Below are positions 41,549 to 49,762 of a stretch of DNA of 64,000 nt, piece after piece (positions within the stretch are counted from its first letter, which is position 1; each line of letters begins with the position of its first letter). The DNA lies in assembly GCF_018742245.1 (NCBI RefSeq), contig NZ_CP036135.1, positions 1 through 64,000 on the forward strand. The letters are read 5' to 3'. The translations under genes were made by a program, and so were the position numbers. Under the pieces are notes generated by a model, which did not search any database, was not told where the DNA came from, and worked only from the letters and a program-made list of their open reading frames with translations. This stretch comes from Bacillus mycoides. Lineage in GTDB: Bacteria; Bacillota; Bacilli; Bacillales; Bacillaceae_G.

Positions 41549-41630
41549 TTTTATATTTTTATAAAATTATAATGGGATTCAGCCGAGATTTTTCCGTAGA
41601 ATAAGGAACCCATAAAGGATTCCTTTTACA

Positions 41631-41852
41631 TTATGCCGTTCTATAATCATTGTTTTTAAGCTTCTTTCTAGTATCCCTAAATGCCAGGATTATTATTATC
41701 ATACATATTAATTTAAGCCAGCGAAACTCCTGGTGGAACATTAGTCCTGAGAAGAATTCATAAGCATATAAGGAACCAATGACAAGGAACAGCCAGAGCA
41801 TAAATTTCAAATCTTTTAAATGAAACTTGTAATTATGAATCTTTTTCCACAT
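41631..41852 (-). CDS. Small membrane protein
   Basis: A 73-residue protein with two membrane segments (about residues 16-33 and 45-60) and basic ends. The ATG follows AGGAGTGTATACAT. It lies 12 bases downstream of another small membrane gene, so the two form an operon. No family is recognised. Confidence 0.65.
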   Translation of the reverse strand: MWKKIHNYKFHLKDLKFMLWLFLVIGSLYAYEFFSGLMFHQEFRWLKLICMIIIILAFRDTRKKLKNNDYRTA

Positions 41853-41864
41853 ATGTATACACTC

Positions 41865-42068
41865 CTAGTCTGTTGAAGTTCTATAATTCTTATTGATGAT
41901 ATCTCGCATGTTTGCGATAAAGAATAGAAGGAATATGATGCCTATGATGCCGCTAACCCAATAATATGTACCTCCAGTTGTGAATTTATCATAGAAGGAG
42001 TAGGCGTTCGAGATTACAAGAATTGCTGAGCATATAGTAGAAATTACTAATGAACCGAAACTTCTCAT
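41865..42068 (-). CDS. Small membrane protein, first gene of the pair
   Basis: A 67-residue protein with two hydrophobic segments (about 5-22 and 38-54); its end (INKNYRTSTD) resembles that of its downstream neighbour (KNNDYRTA), so they may be distant duplicates. The start could be ATG 42068 or an in-frame GTG at 42077; GAAGTGA nearby is a weak ribosome site. Confidence 0.6.
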   Translation of the reverse strand: MRSFGSLVISTICSAILVISNAYSFYDKFTTGGTYYWVSGIIGIIFLLFFIANMRDIINKNYRTSTD

Positions 42069-42185
42069 GATGGTCACTTCAATTCTAAAAGTTATGACTT
42101 TAAATATAATTATACATATATATATAAAGATTCACAAAGGAATTACGGTGTAATGTCGAAAAAATAAGAATTATGTGATTTTTTG

Positions 42186-42214
42186 TTGATTTATGTCGTT
42201 TTTAATGCTATACT
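42186..42214 (+). promoter_or_regulatory. Promoter of the structured RNA, copy 1
   Basis: TTGATT at 42186-42191 and TATACT at 42209-42214 are separated by 17 bases, a near-consensus sigma-A promoter. The start would fall at about 42221, right at the 5' arm of the RNA stem. Confidence 0.75.
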
Positions 42215-42220
42215 CATAAC

Positions 42221-42345
42221 AACAAAGAAAGAGAAAATAAAAACCCTTATCTAGTAAGTAATCAGAATTTTTAGTTTTCTCGGATCATTTTACTTCTTGT
42301 GCCGTAGAAGTTTGTGCATTTTTTCCACTCTTTCTTTGTTTTACC
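42221..42345 (+). ncRNA. Structured small RNA, copy 1
   Basis: The 5' arm ACAAAGAAAGAG (42222-42233) pairs with CTCTTTCTTTGT (42328-42339), enclosing about 95 bases with ACCCTTAT and further internal pairing. The closing stem followed by TTTTA can act as terminator. A second copy at 48529-48640 keeps both arms, ACCCTTAT and promoter spacing but differs inside, as expected for conserved structure. It may be a member of the known Bacillus-plasmid RNA motif; I cannot confirm this without a covariance search. Confidence 0.7.
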
Positions 42346-42420
42346 CTATAAAAGAAAACAACCTGTTTTTATACAGGTTGTTTTCTTTTGTAAAAATTTA
42401 ATTTGTTGTTTTTATAACGG

Positions 42421-42601
42421 TTGGGATTACTCTTGTGAACTACCCACCACTTACCGATTATCACCGCTTGAAGTGGGGGCTTCCTGATTCTACAAGCATT
42501 GCCTATCTCTTACGAGATTCGGTCTTACACGCTCTCCACAGGCGTAGATTATACTGTTCGGACAAGACCTTGCCCTACAGTTATATAGATGTTATGTACA
42601 T
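42421..42601 (-). ncRNA. Probable omega-RNA and right end of the TnpB element
   Basis: The 180 bases after the tnpB stop contain, on the minus strand, GGAAGCCCCCACTTCAAGC, then AAGTGGTGGGTAGTTCAC, a stem-loop and GTTCAC-type end typical of IS605/IS1341 right ends, from which guide (omega) RNAs are made. Other pairable segments (ACCGAATCTCGTAAGAGAT) lie upstream. The exact 3' guide boundary is near 42440. Confidence 0.7.
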
Positions 42602-43750
42602 TTAATATGTTGGCTGATACGCAATTTGCGTTAAGCCGGCTTTTTCAATGTTAATCGCTGCATTGTGGTCACGATCCAGTACAGTACCACATTGTTTGCA
42701 TACGTGCGTACGAACAGAAAGTGATTTCTTAACTGTTTCCCCGCAATTCGAACATTTTTGTGACGTGTAGTGCGGTTTTACCATTACCAAACATCCACCA
42801 TTTCGTTTTGCCTTGTAGGAGAGGAATGTACGGAACATCCCCCAACCTGCATCGTGGATGGATTTTGCTAGGTGACGGTTACGTACCATATTTTTGATTT
42901 TTAGGTCTTCTATACAAATTACACCATAGCTGTTGGTTAATCGGAAGCTTAGTTTGTGCAAGAAATCCTTACGTTGATTCGCTATCTTCGTATGAATTTG
43001 TTGTAATTTGTCTACTTGCTTGCACCAGTTCTTCGAACCTTTTTTCATTTTTGAATGTTTACGTTGCGCACGTTTTAATTTACGCTCTTCTTTGCGTAAA
43101 AACGTAGGATTCTGAACTTCTTCTCCATTAGATAGAACCGCAAATTTTTTGATGCCTACATCAATACCAGTTGTTTTATTTGCATCACAAATAGAATCTT
43201 GGTTTACGTGTTTTTCAACACAAAAAGTCGCAAACCAACGGTTTCCTTGATGTTTTATGACAACTTGTTTAACGCGGCCATCTAATTTACGGTGCCATTT
43301 GATATCAATGACCCCTAATTTCGAGATAAGAAGTTTACCGCCTTTTGTGAGAGAACACATACGACGGCTTGTCCCCAAGGAACCATCCTTCTTTTTATAT
43401 TTGAACATACCAAATTGAGTAAGAGTAATAGAACGATATTCTTTAAAACTTTTCATTTTTGGATAGCCAGCATCCTTTTTAAAGAACTTTTTATAGGCTT
43501 TTTCCAAGCGCGCAAACACTTCCTGAAAAGGTTGCGAAGGAACCTCTTTTAAGAAATGATATATCTTTTTATCAAGTTTTTGCTGATTTTGTAATTCATA
43601 CCGTGTTAAGTCTTTTTTGTTTTGTTTATAATATCGTTGTTTATCTAGCAAAGCGGAGTTATATTGCTGACGACAAATGGAAATCCATCTCTCTAGTGTA
43701 TGTTGTTGTTCTATTGTAGGATAGATTTCAAACCTGTAGTTCAATTTCAT
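42602..43750 (-). CDS. tnpB: TnpB RNA-guided nuclease (IS605/IS1341 type)
   Basis: A 382-residue protein. The RuvC-like residues are visible in TTGIDVGIKKFAVLSNGE (Asp), GVICIEDLKIKNM (Glu) and VLDRDHNAAINIEKAG (Asp). A zinc finger CSNCGE...CKQCG lies near the end. The N-terminal domain (KLNYRFEIYPTIEQQHTLER) is typical. ATG 43750 has GGAGGTGACGA upstream. No TnpA lies beside it, as in solitary IS1341-type elements. All catalytic residues are present, so it may be an active nuclease guided by its 3' RNA. Confidence 0.93.
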   Translation of the reverse strand: MKLNYRFEIYPTIEQQHTLERWISICRQQYNSALLDKQRYYKQNKKDLTRYELQNQQKLDKKIYHFLKEVPSQPFQEVFARLEKAYKKFFKKDAGYPKMKSFKEYRSITLTQFGMFKYKKKDGSLGTSRRMCSLTKGGKLLISKLGVIDIKWHRKLDGRVKQVVIKHQGNRWFATFCVEKHVNQDSICDANKTTGIDVGIKKFAVLSNGEEVQNPTFLRKEERKLKRAQRKHSKMKKGSKNWCKQVDKLQQIHTKIANQRKDFLHKLSFRLTNSYGVICIEDLKIKNMVRNRHLAKSIHDAGWGMFRTFLSYKAKRNGGCLVMVKPHYTSQKCSNCGETVKKSLSVRTHVCKQCGTVLDRDHNAAINIEKAGLTQIAYQPTY

Positions 43751-43844
43751 TATGTCGTCACCTCCGAATGTTTGTTCTAATAACTCTATTATAAACAAAT
43801 TTTACGATGCTTTACCACTCAGAAGTACTTTTGTTAGGTCGGGC

Positions 43845-43915
43845 CATTCATCTCCCACCTACGCTGCGCTTAGAGGAAGGAGAATTCTGGCTGAAGTTCG
43901 TTAAAATTAAGAGGT
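43845..43915 (+). mobile_element. Possible second IS605-type right end (remnant)
   Basis: The sequence GGCCATTCATCTCCCACC, then AGGAGAATTCTGGCTGAA, resembles the ATTCATC...TTCTGGCTGAA ends of other IS605-family elements. It lies just upstream of the tnpB gene but on the plus strand, with no tnpB of its own. Low confidence. Confidence 0.35.
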
Positions 43916-43931
43916 TCTTTTTTGATGTTGA

Positions 43932-44828
43932 TTATTTTTGTTCTAAAATACGTTCAACCTCATCTATTCCTAATTTACTGGCTTTAGCAATCGTTTCAAG
44001 TGGTACACCAAGTTCATGCATACCTTTAATCATCTGTATTTTTCCTTGCTGAACCCCTTCTTGAATTCCTTCTTTTTTCCCCTCATTACGAGCATGAGCA
44101 AATTTTGCAGCCTCATCCATTAAGGCCTTTTCTCTTGCTTCATATGCTTGACGGAAAGAAGAATCTTGACTCATACGTTCCCACTTATTCATTGCTTTTT
44201 GTAAAATCGGATCTTGGTTCATGGCAATGTCCTCCAATGTTTGTGTGAGATACTCATCTTCATTCGCTGGTAATAATAATAACCAACGAACAAACGAATC
44301 TTCCCACGGATTAACTTTCTCTTCGCGCCATTGCTGTAGTAACTTTGGAATCTCTACAATATGAACTTCTATATCGTCACTTAATAACTTTTGTTGTTGC
44401 TGATTCCAAAGGATTCCTGTTGTATGAAATGATTCATATTCTGGAAACATCACAAAGTTTAACAAGTTTATGGTAATTGTTTTGTGAAGTGAGCTATAAG
44501 GCATTCCTTTTTGCAATTGAGAGGTGTATAACCTTCCCCAATAATATAAGCTTCGTTTGATCATATCGTGATTGTTATTCAATTGTATTTCTACATTTAC
44601 CTTTGTTCCTGTATTTAATGTAGCCAAAATATCTAAAATTGATAATTTATCTTCTTCATATTCTCGATGCAAATGTGGATCTTCTAATTGTAGGGCAACA
44701 ATAGGTGATTCTAAAGAATCTTTTAATATGGCATTTAAAAAGGCAACTAAAATATCTTCATTCCCATTTGTGCCAAATAACTGCTTAAAGGCAAAATCGA
44801 TACGTAAATTTACTAATGAATTGGACAT
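43932..44828 (-). CDS. Rpn-family recombination-promoting nuclease/putative transposase
   Basis: A 298-residue protein. The N-terminal domain (LRIDFAFKQLFGTNGNEDIL, then TKVNVEIQLNNNHDMIKRSL with YYWGRLYT) is the PD-(D/E)XK nuclease of the Rpn family. The C-terminal part has the usual EGKKEGIQEGVQQGKIQ repeats. Rpn proteins cut DNA and promote RecA-independent recombination, and some act in phage defence. The frame is complete. A C-terminal scrap of a related gene is at 6747-6941. Confidence 0.9.
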   Translation of the reverse strand: MSNSLVNLRIDFAFKQLFGTNGNEDILVAFLNAILKDSLESPIVALQLEDPHLHREYEEDKLSILDILATLNTGTKVNVEIQLNNNHDMIKRSLYYWGRLYTSQLQKGMPYSSLHKTITINLLNFVMFPEYESFHTTGILWNQQQQKLLSDDIEVHIVEIPKLLQQWREEKVNPWEDSFVRWLLLLPANEDEYLTQTLEDIAMNQDPILQKAMNKWERMSQDSSFRQAYEAREKALMDEAAKFAHARNEGKKEGIQEGVQQGKIQMIKGMHELGVPLETIAKASKLGIDEVERILEQK

Positions 44829-45132
44829 GGTTTTCCTCTTCCTGTTTCAGACTATATCTTTACCTTTATTGTACAAAAAACTAAAGTTAATATGCAAACA
44901 ATCCTCTATGACTTATATAGGGATATAAGTCTTTCTCTTAAAGGAATATATTCGGAACAGAGGGATTAAGTGGAAAGAAATAAAGGTACACTTAAAAGAT
45001 TTAATTTTCTGATAATAAGTATTTACAAAAATATTTATTTGAATTAAAATACGAACTACAAAGATTCGACATTATACGACAATGCGATATTATTTTTCAG
45101 AATATTAAAACAACTATAAGTGAGGTATCTAT

Positions 45133-46542
45133 ATGAATCTATTTCGAAAAAAATCTATTTCAGCATTATTAGCACAGTCAGAACAAAAAGGAGCATCTTT
45201 AAAAAAAGAACTCGGTGCATTTGATCTTACTATGCTCGGGGTCGGCGCTATCATCGGAACTGGGATTTTCGTTCTTACCGGTGTTGCCGCAGCAGAACAC
45301 GCAGGACCCGCACTTGTTTTGTCGTTTATTTTATCCGGTTTAGCCTGTGTATTTGCAGCCTTATGTTATTCTGAATTTGCATCAACTGTACCGGTATCCG
45401 GTAGTGCGTACACTTATAGCTATGCAACATTTGGAGAATTAATCGCTTGGATTTTAGGTTGGGATTTAATTTTAGAATATGGATTAGCTTCCTCAGCTGT
45501 TGCATCTGGTTGGTCAGGGTATTTACAAGGTCTATTAAGTGGATTTGGGATTACATTACCTACGGCTTTAACAAGCGCATATAATCCTGAAGCGGGAACA
45601 TATATAGACTTACCAGCAATCTGTATCATCTTTCTAATGACGTTGTTATTAACAAAAGGAGCAAAAAAATCAGCGCGTTTTAACGCTATCATGGTAGCTA
45701 TCAAACTTTTTGTTGTCTTACTATTTATCGGCGTTGGTGCTTTCTATGTAAAGCCTGAAAACTGGACACCCTTTATGCCGTTCGGATTCTCTGGCGTAAC
45801 AACTGGGGCTGCAACTGTATTCTTTGCTTACATCGGATTTGACGCTGTATCAACAGCTGCTGAAGAAGTCAAAAATCCACAGCGTAACATGCCAATCGGT
45901 ATTATTGCTTCTTTAACAATTTGTACGATTCTATATATCGTTGTTTCATTAGTTTTAACTGGGATTGTACCTTACGATCAGTTAGGTGTGAAAAATCCTG
46001 TTGCATTTGCACTACAATACATTCAACAAGATTGGGTTGCTGGTTTCATTTCTTTAGGAGCGATTACTGGAATTACAACTGTATTACTTGTTATGTTATA
46101 TGGACAAACACGATTATTTTACGCAATTAGCCGCGATGGCTTACTACCAAAAGCACTTTCTCGCGTAAATAAAAAAACAAAAACACCTGTTATCAATAGT
46201 TGGATTACTGCCACTATGGTTGCTTTCTTTGCTGGTTTTGTTCCTTTAAGTAAACTAGCAGAATTAACAAATATCGGTACATTATTCGCATTCATCGTTG
46301 TATCAATTGGAGTAATTATTTTGCGTAAAAAACAACCAGAACTACCGCGCGCTTTTAAAGTGCCTTTGGTACCATGGATTCCTGCTTTAGCTGTTCTATT
46401 CTGTGGATACTTAGCATTACAACTCCCAGCAACAACATGGATCGGCTTTGCAATATGGCTTGTAATTGGACTTGTTGTCTACTTCAGTTACGGTTACAAA
46501 AATAGTACACTACAAAAGGAACAAAAAGAAGACGTAGCATAA
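45133..46542 (+). CDS. APC-family amino-acid permease (YfnA/cationic transporter type)
   Basis: A 469-residue protein with about 12 membrane segments. The N-terminal GVGAIIGTGIFVLTGVAA motif is the APC substrate-binding signature, followed by YSEFASTVPVSGSAYTYSYA and FFAYIGFDAVSTAAEEVKNP in the family positions. It matches the YfnA/CAT type that imports amino acids. The start follows AAGTGAGGTATC. A terminator follows directly. Such a gene is more usual on chromosomes, so it is cargo here. Confidence 0.9.
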   Translation: MNLFRKKSISALLAQSEQKGASLKKELGAFDLTMLGVGAIIGTGIFVLTGVAAAEHAGPALVLSFILSGLACVFAALCYSEFASTVPVSGSAYTYSYATFGELIAWILGWDLILEYGLASSAVASGWSGYLQGLLSGFGITLPTALTSAYNPEAGTYIDLPAICIIFLMTLLLTKGAKKSARFNAIMVAIKLFVVLLFIGVGAFYVKPENWTPFMPFGFSGVTTGAATVFFAYIGFDAVSTAAEEVKNPQRNMPIGIIASLTICTILYIVVSLVLTGIVPYDQLGVKNPVAFALQYIQQDWVAGFISLGAITGITTVLLVMLYGQTRLFYAISRDGLLPKALSRVNKKTKTPVINSWITATMVAFFAGFVPLSKLAELTNIGTLFAFIVVSIGVIILRKKQPELPRAFKVPLVPWIPALAVLFCGYLALQLPATTWIGFAIWLVIGLVVYFSYGYKNSTLQKEQKEDVA

Positions 46543-46544
46543 TG

Positions 46545-46579
46545 AAAAAGCTGTTGTCCATTAGGACAGCAGCTTTTTT
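46545..46579 (+). terminator. Permease terminator
   Basis: AAAAAGCTGTTGTCC pairs with GGACAGCAGCTTTTTT. Confidence 0.9.
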
Positions 46580-46581
46580 CC

Positions 46582-46690
46582 GTTCTGGTGCAAAGTATTG
46601 TACCATCAAACATTTCAATAATCTCATTGAACAAGAACATCGTCATTTAAATTGTCTGGGTTTCAAAACCTTCGCTATGCTGCTCGCACT
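46582..46690 (+). mobile_element. IS6-family remnant
   Basis: It begins GTTCTGGTGCAAAGTA (terminal repeat) and then encodes VKHFNNLIEQEHRH-like sequence (TIKHFNNLIEQEHRHLNCLG), matching the transposase segment around the catalytic Glu (VKYLNNIVEQDHR). Only about 110 bases remain. Confidence 0.75.
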
Positions 46691-46720
46691 ACTATTTTTT
46701 ATTCCAATAATTCCTTATGT

Positions 46721-47533
46721 TTACGATACTTCTCTTCCATTAATTGGCTGAACTGGTCGGTTATTCGTTGGGAATAATTTATGAAACGTTTCAATTTGTT
46801 TTTTGGACATCTCTATTGTCTGTTTCATCACAATCCACTGGACATTTTCTGTACAAGGAGGTGTTGTCAAAGAACCCATGTAACGGAATGACGAATGATC
46901 TGAAGGAAGAATCTGTTTTATATCAATGGTATGCTGCACATCACCCTGTGAATTTTTGCTGTTCGGGAGATTTTCCCACATTTCTGCAAAACCTTCGTTT
47001 TTTTGTCCTTCTTTTATCATAATACCAACTACTGCTAACTGACCTTGATCATTTTGATGGACCAGATGTAGTTCCATATCTGCATGTTTTCCTTCAAATT
47101 GATGTTCACTTGGTGTATGGAAATGGAATTGTTTTAATGTGTAACGACTTTCTCCCAGCATGAGATAATCATCAGAACTATTTGCTGTCCCCTCAATACT
47201 ATGCCCATTATTTTTAATAGAAAATGATATTGGTTGATAATTAATTTGAAAATGATTAGCATCCTCAACTGTTGATTTTATTTGTTCCGTTTTGATATCT
47301 ATCGGAGATTGTTCTTGCCCATTTAAACACATTTTGTATTCTGGTTTCAATTCTCCCCAGTGTTCTGGACCAGTAGTCCCTTCATATGACCATTGCGTAT
47401 TTTTTTTCGTAGATTTTTCTTGTGTGGCTGTATCCTTGTTTGACTGTTCTTGTTTTGCTGTGCTACACCCCAACAACACTGCACTCATTGTCAATATAAG
47501 GGGAGTTTTATAAAGAAACTTTAAGCCTTTCAT
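46721..47533 (-). CDS. Alpha-type carbonic anhydrase lipoprotein
   Basis: A 270-residue protein with a lipoprotein signal (AVLLGC, Cys near residue 23), a Lys/Gln-rich linker and a full alpha-carbonic anhydrase domain: EQSPIDIKT, LKQFHFHTPSEHQFEG (two zinc histidines), MELHLVHQND (third histidine) and SLTTPPCTENVQW. It hydrates CO2 at the outer face of the membrane. The start has AGGAGGAAACGG upstream. The family is uncommon in Bacillus, so the gene is probably cargo. Confidence 0.93.
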   Translation of the reverse strand: MKGLKFLYKTPLILTMSAVLLGCSTAKQEQSNKDTATQEKSTKKNTQWSYEGTTGPEHWGELKPEYKMCLNGQEQSPIDIKTEQIKSTVEDANHFQINYQPISFSIKNNGHSIEGTANSSDDYLMLGESRYTLKQFHFHTPSEHQFEGKHADMELHLVHQNDQGQLAVVGIMIKEGQKNEGFAEMWENLPNSKNSQGDVQHTIDIKQILPSDHSSFRYMGSLTTPPCTENVQWIVMKQTIEMSKKQIETFHKLFPTNNRPVQPINGREVS

Positions 47534-47725
47534 ACCGTTTCCTCCTAAGATGATAAAATATTGTATTTAAAGAATATTTCGTGTAACTAAAGGTCCTGTT
47601 ACAAATTCACCAAAAATATCAAGAATCTAGAGAAGCATCGTTCTATTATTATGCAATTTAAACTTTTAAATAGAAAAATGGGATATCGGAAGCTATACAG
47701 TTAATTTGTGAGCAAAGGAGTAACT

Positions 47726-47869
47726 GTGCTCATTTCTCAAGTTAGAAAAGCTTTATACAAAGCCAGATTGAAGTCAAAAGTTATTAAATACTATAAGAAA
47801 TGGAAGCAAGAACATATTACATTTCCTAATTTGTTATTATTCTGTGTGTCCTCATTTAGCATTAAATAG
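47726..47869 (+). CDS. Possible 47-residue protein, uncertain
   Basis: GTG 47726 follows AAAGGAG at 5 bases. The peptide is strongly basic at first (MLISQVRKALYKARLKSKVI, then KYYKKWKQEH) and hydrophobic later. It may be a small real gene or the start of a lost one. The rest of 47534-48280 shows no gene. Confidence 0.3.
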   Translation: MLISQVRKALYKARLKSKVIKYYKKWKQEHITFPNLLLFCVSSFSIK

Positions 47870-48286
47870 AATGACTTCTTACCAATACCCAAAATCGATT
47901 TTGTAATCTAATTTGGATTCCAATTTTATTAATCTAATCATTTTTATTTGGCATTACTTCATTCATTTCGAAACATGGGCTTGCTTTCCTACTAAATGTT
48001 TTGTCCTGTCTATACTCCCCCCATTATTTCTAATTGATATTGACTTTCAAATTATATTCATTATAATTATATATAAATTATTAAAAGAAAATCAATATAG
48101 ATTTATATTTTTTGATGTGATACTATATATTTCTGGTTCCGTTGCAAAGCTTTCGAAACGAAGTTATGCTTTTGAAAAGATAAACGGAAGCGTAATAAGT
48201 TAAATATTTTAAAGTAAAACAATTCAAACAAGATATTATTTGGGTGTTTTTGATCAAATCTGCGAAATGGGGGAATTAGCTTAATT

Positions 48287-48326
48287 GGGGTCACTTTCCA
48301 TCACCATCAAGCTAAGAAAATATCCC
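48287..48326. repeat. 45-bp footprint repeat, copy 3 of 3 (inverted)
   Basis: GGGGTCACTTTCCATCACCA followed by TCAAGCTAAGAAAATATCCC, the reverse orientation of the units at 23851 and 25606. It is also IS231-end-like, bracketed by GGGG and CCC. Confidence 0.6.
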
Positions 48327-48493
48327 AAAAATAAAAAAATGCCTTCTCAAGATGAAAATGTACAAGTTTTTATTTTGAGAGCGTCATAAAATTCTTAATT
48401 CGATAGATATATATGGCAATGCGTGTTAATTAACGACCAGTATTGTTTCGTGAAAAAAATGTCGAAATTATGCGAAATTTGAATTTTTTTGTC

Positions 48494-48522
48494 TTGTTAT
48501 ACTTTATATTTGGTGCTAAACT
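48494..48522 (+). promoter_or_regulatory. Promoter of the structured RNA, copy 2
   Basis: TTGTTA at 48494-48499 and TAAACT at 48517-48522, 17 bases apart, at the same place relative to the RNA arm as in copy 1. Confidence 0.6.
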
Positions 48523-48528
48523 CATAAT

Positions 48529-48640
48529 ACAAAGAAAGAGTGGCTGAAAATACCCTTATACTAAACTGAAAATATTGAAAATTCAGTTTAGTATAAGTCT
48601 GATTGATATTTACGCTTACTACTCTTTCTTTGTTTTATTT
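48529..48640 (+). ncRNA. Structured small RNA, copy 2
   Basis: ACAAAGAAAGAGT (48529-48541) pairs with ACTCTTTCTTTGT (48621-48633). An internal stem ACTAAACTGAA/TTCAGTTTAGT is stronger than its counterpart in copy 1. The ACCCTTAT motif after the first arm is kept. The gap 48641-49508 downstream contains only scraps such as NLGRGLAQALKGDISVSVGG and no supported gene. Confidence 0.7.
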
Positions 48641-49508
48641 TATATATTATATCGGGTATAGATAGGGGGGGACTGAGATGTGATTAATTGGTAAAAGTAG
48701 AGTGTGAGTATTCTGTTATTCTTATGACACCTTAATTACTTAAGTGCACATTTATTACAAATATTTGTAAAGGGAATTGAGGCCCATTGTGCCGATCTAG
48801 CAATGTGAAGTTTGGATTCATGCAAATAAAGAAATAAGCGACTACAATTAATTATGAATCTAGTCATCATGCTGAGAACTTAATTGAAGGCTTGGTATAG
48901 CGAGATTTAACCATGAAGTTTATAAATCATGTAGATTGTGATTAAAATTCTAAATTCATAAGCTGATACAGATTAGTAAACGTTACTGTTCATTCTTTTA
49001 AAAAGCATAGGGCTACTTAATTATAAACCTAGGCAATGATATATAGGAGGTACATGAATAAACAAAATTGTTTGTGGTTTTTACTAAATGAATCAAAATT
49101 TAGGCAGAGGTTTAGCACAAGCACTTAAGGGTGATATTTCGGTGTCTGTAGGGGGGAGTATAAAATAAAAAGTTTATCCCAAATGAGGTATTAATTTATG
49201 TTTGTTTTTTTAATTACAAAATCAGTTACAAAAGTTACAGAAGCTATTTTTGGTATCTAAATAGTTTTATATTATGGATGAGAGCATAGGGGTAATGCCT
49301 GTAGGAGGGGGCAAAAGGTTCTGGTAAATAAAGTTGTGAATCAATAAGAAGGTGCTATCAAATTGGTACATACTGATGCTATGAATCTGAAAATAATGGA
49401 AAGTAGTATGAATAAACTGATAGCATTGAAATGAAACCATTATTAATCAGAAATTTATGCTATCCATAAGATGGTAGATATGATACAAGTTTTCAAGAGT
49501 TGATAGGG

Positions 49509-49607
49509 ATGATGATAACTGTAACTTCACTAGTTACGATAATATCAATAACTATTAAATTTGTAAATAGTAAACTTAGTAAAATTAATGTTAGATTAAA
49601 GAATTGA
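49509..49607 (+). CDS. Possible 32-residue membrane peptide, uncertain
   Basis: Reads MMITVTSLVTIISITIKFVN then SKLSKINVRLKN: one hydrophobic helix and a basic tail. GATAGGG upstream is a weak site. It could be a small peptide gene or the end of a decayed gene. Confidence 0.3.
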   Translation: MMITVTSLVTIISITIKFVNSKLSKINVRLKN

Positions 49608-49762
49608 AGCTTATTGGAGTAGAGAAATAGTTTATAGAAATCTATTTTCAAGTTTTTTAGTTTATAACAGTTGAAAGAAACGGAATACCATCAGCCTATT
49701 AAATCATTGTCATTGTATATTCATATTAGAATCCATCTAATTATAATTTATAGGAGAATGAC

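Noticed and set aside
41576..41612. GGGATTCAGCCGAGATTTTT as a further Tn3-type end
   Set aside because: Only CAGCCGAGAT matches the cassette ends at 22548, with no partner repeat nearby.
47913..48294. Frames of 96 and 63 codons in the gap after the carbonic anhydrase
   Set aside because: Low-complexity Phe/Ile-rich sequence, no ribosome site, and overlap on opposite strands.
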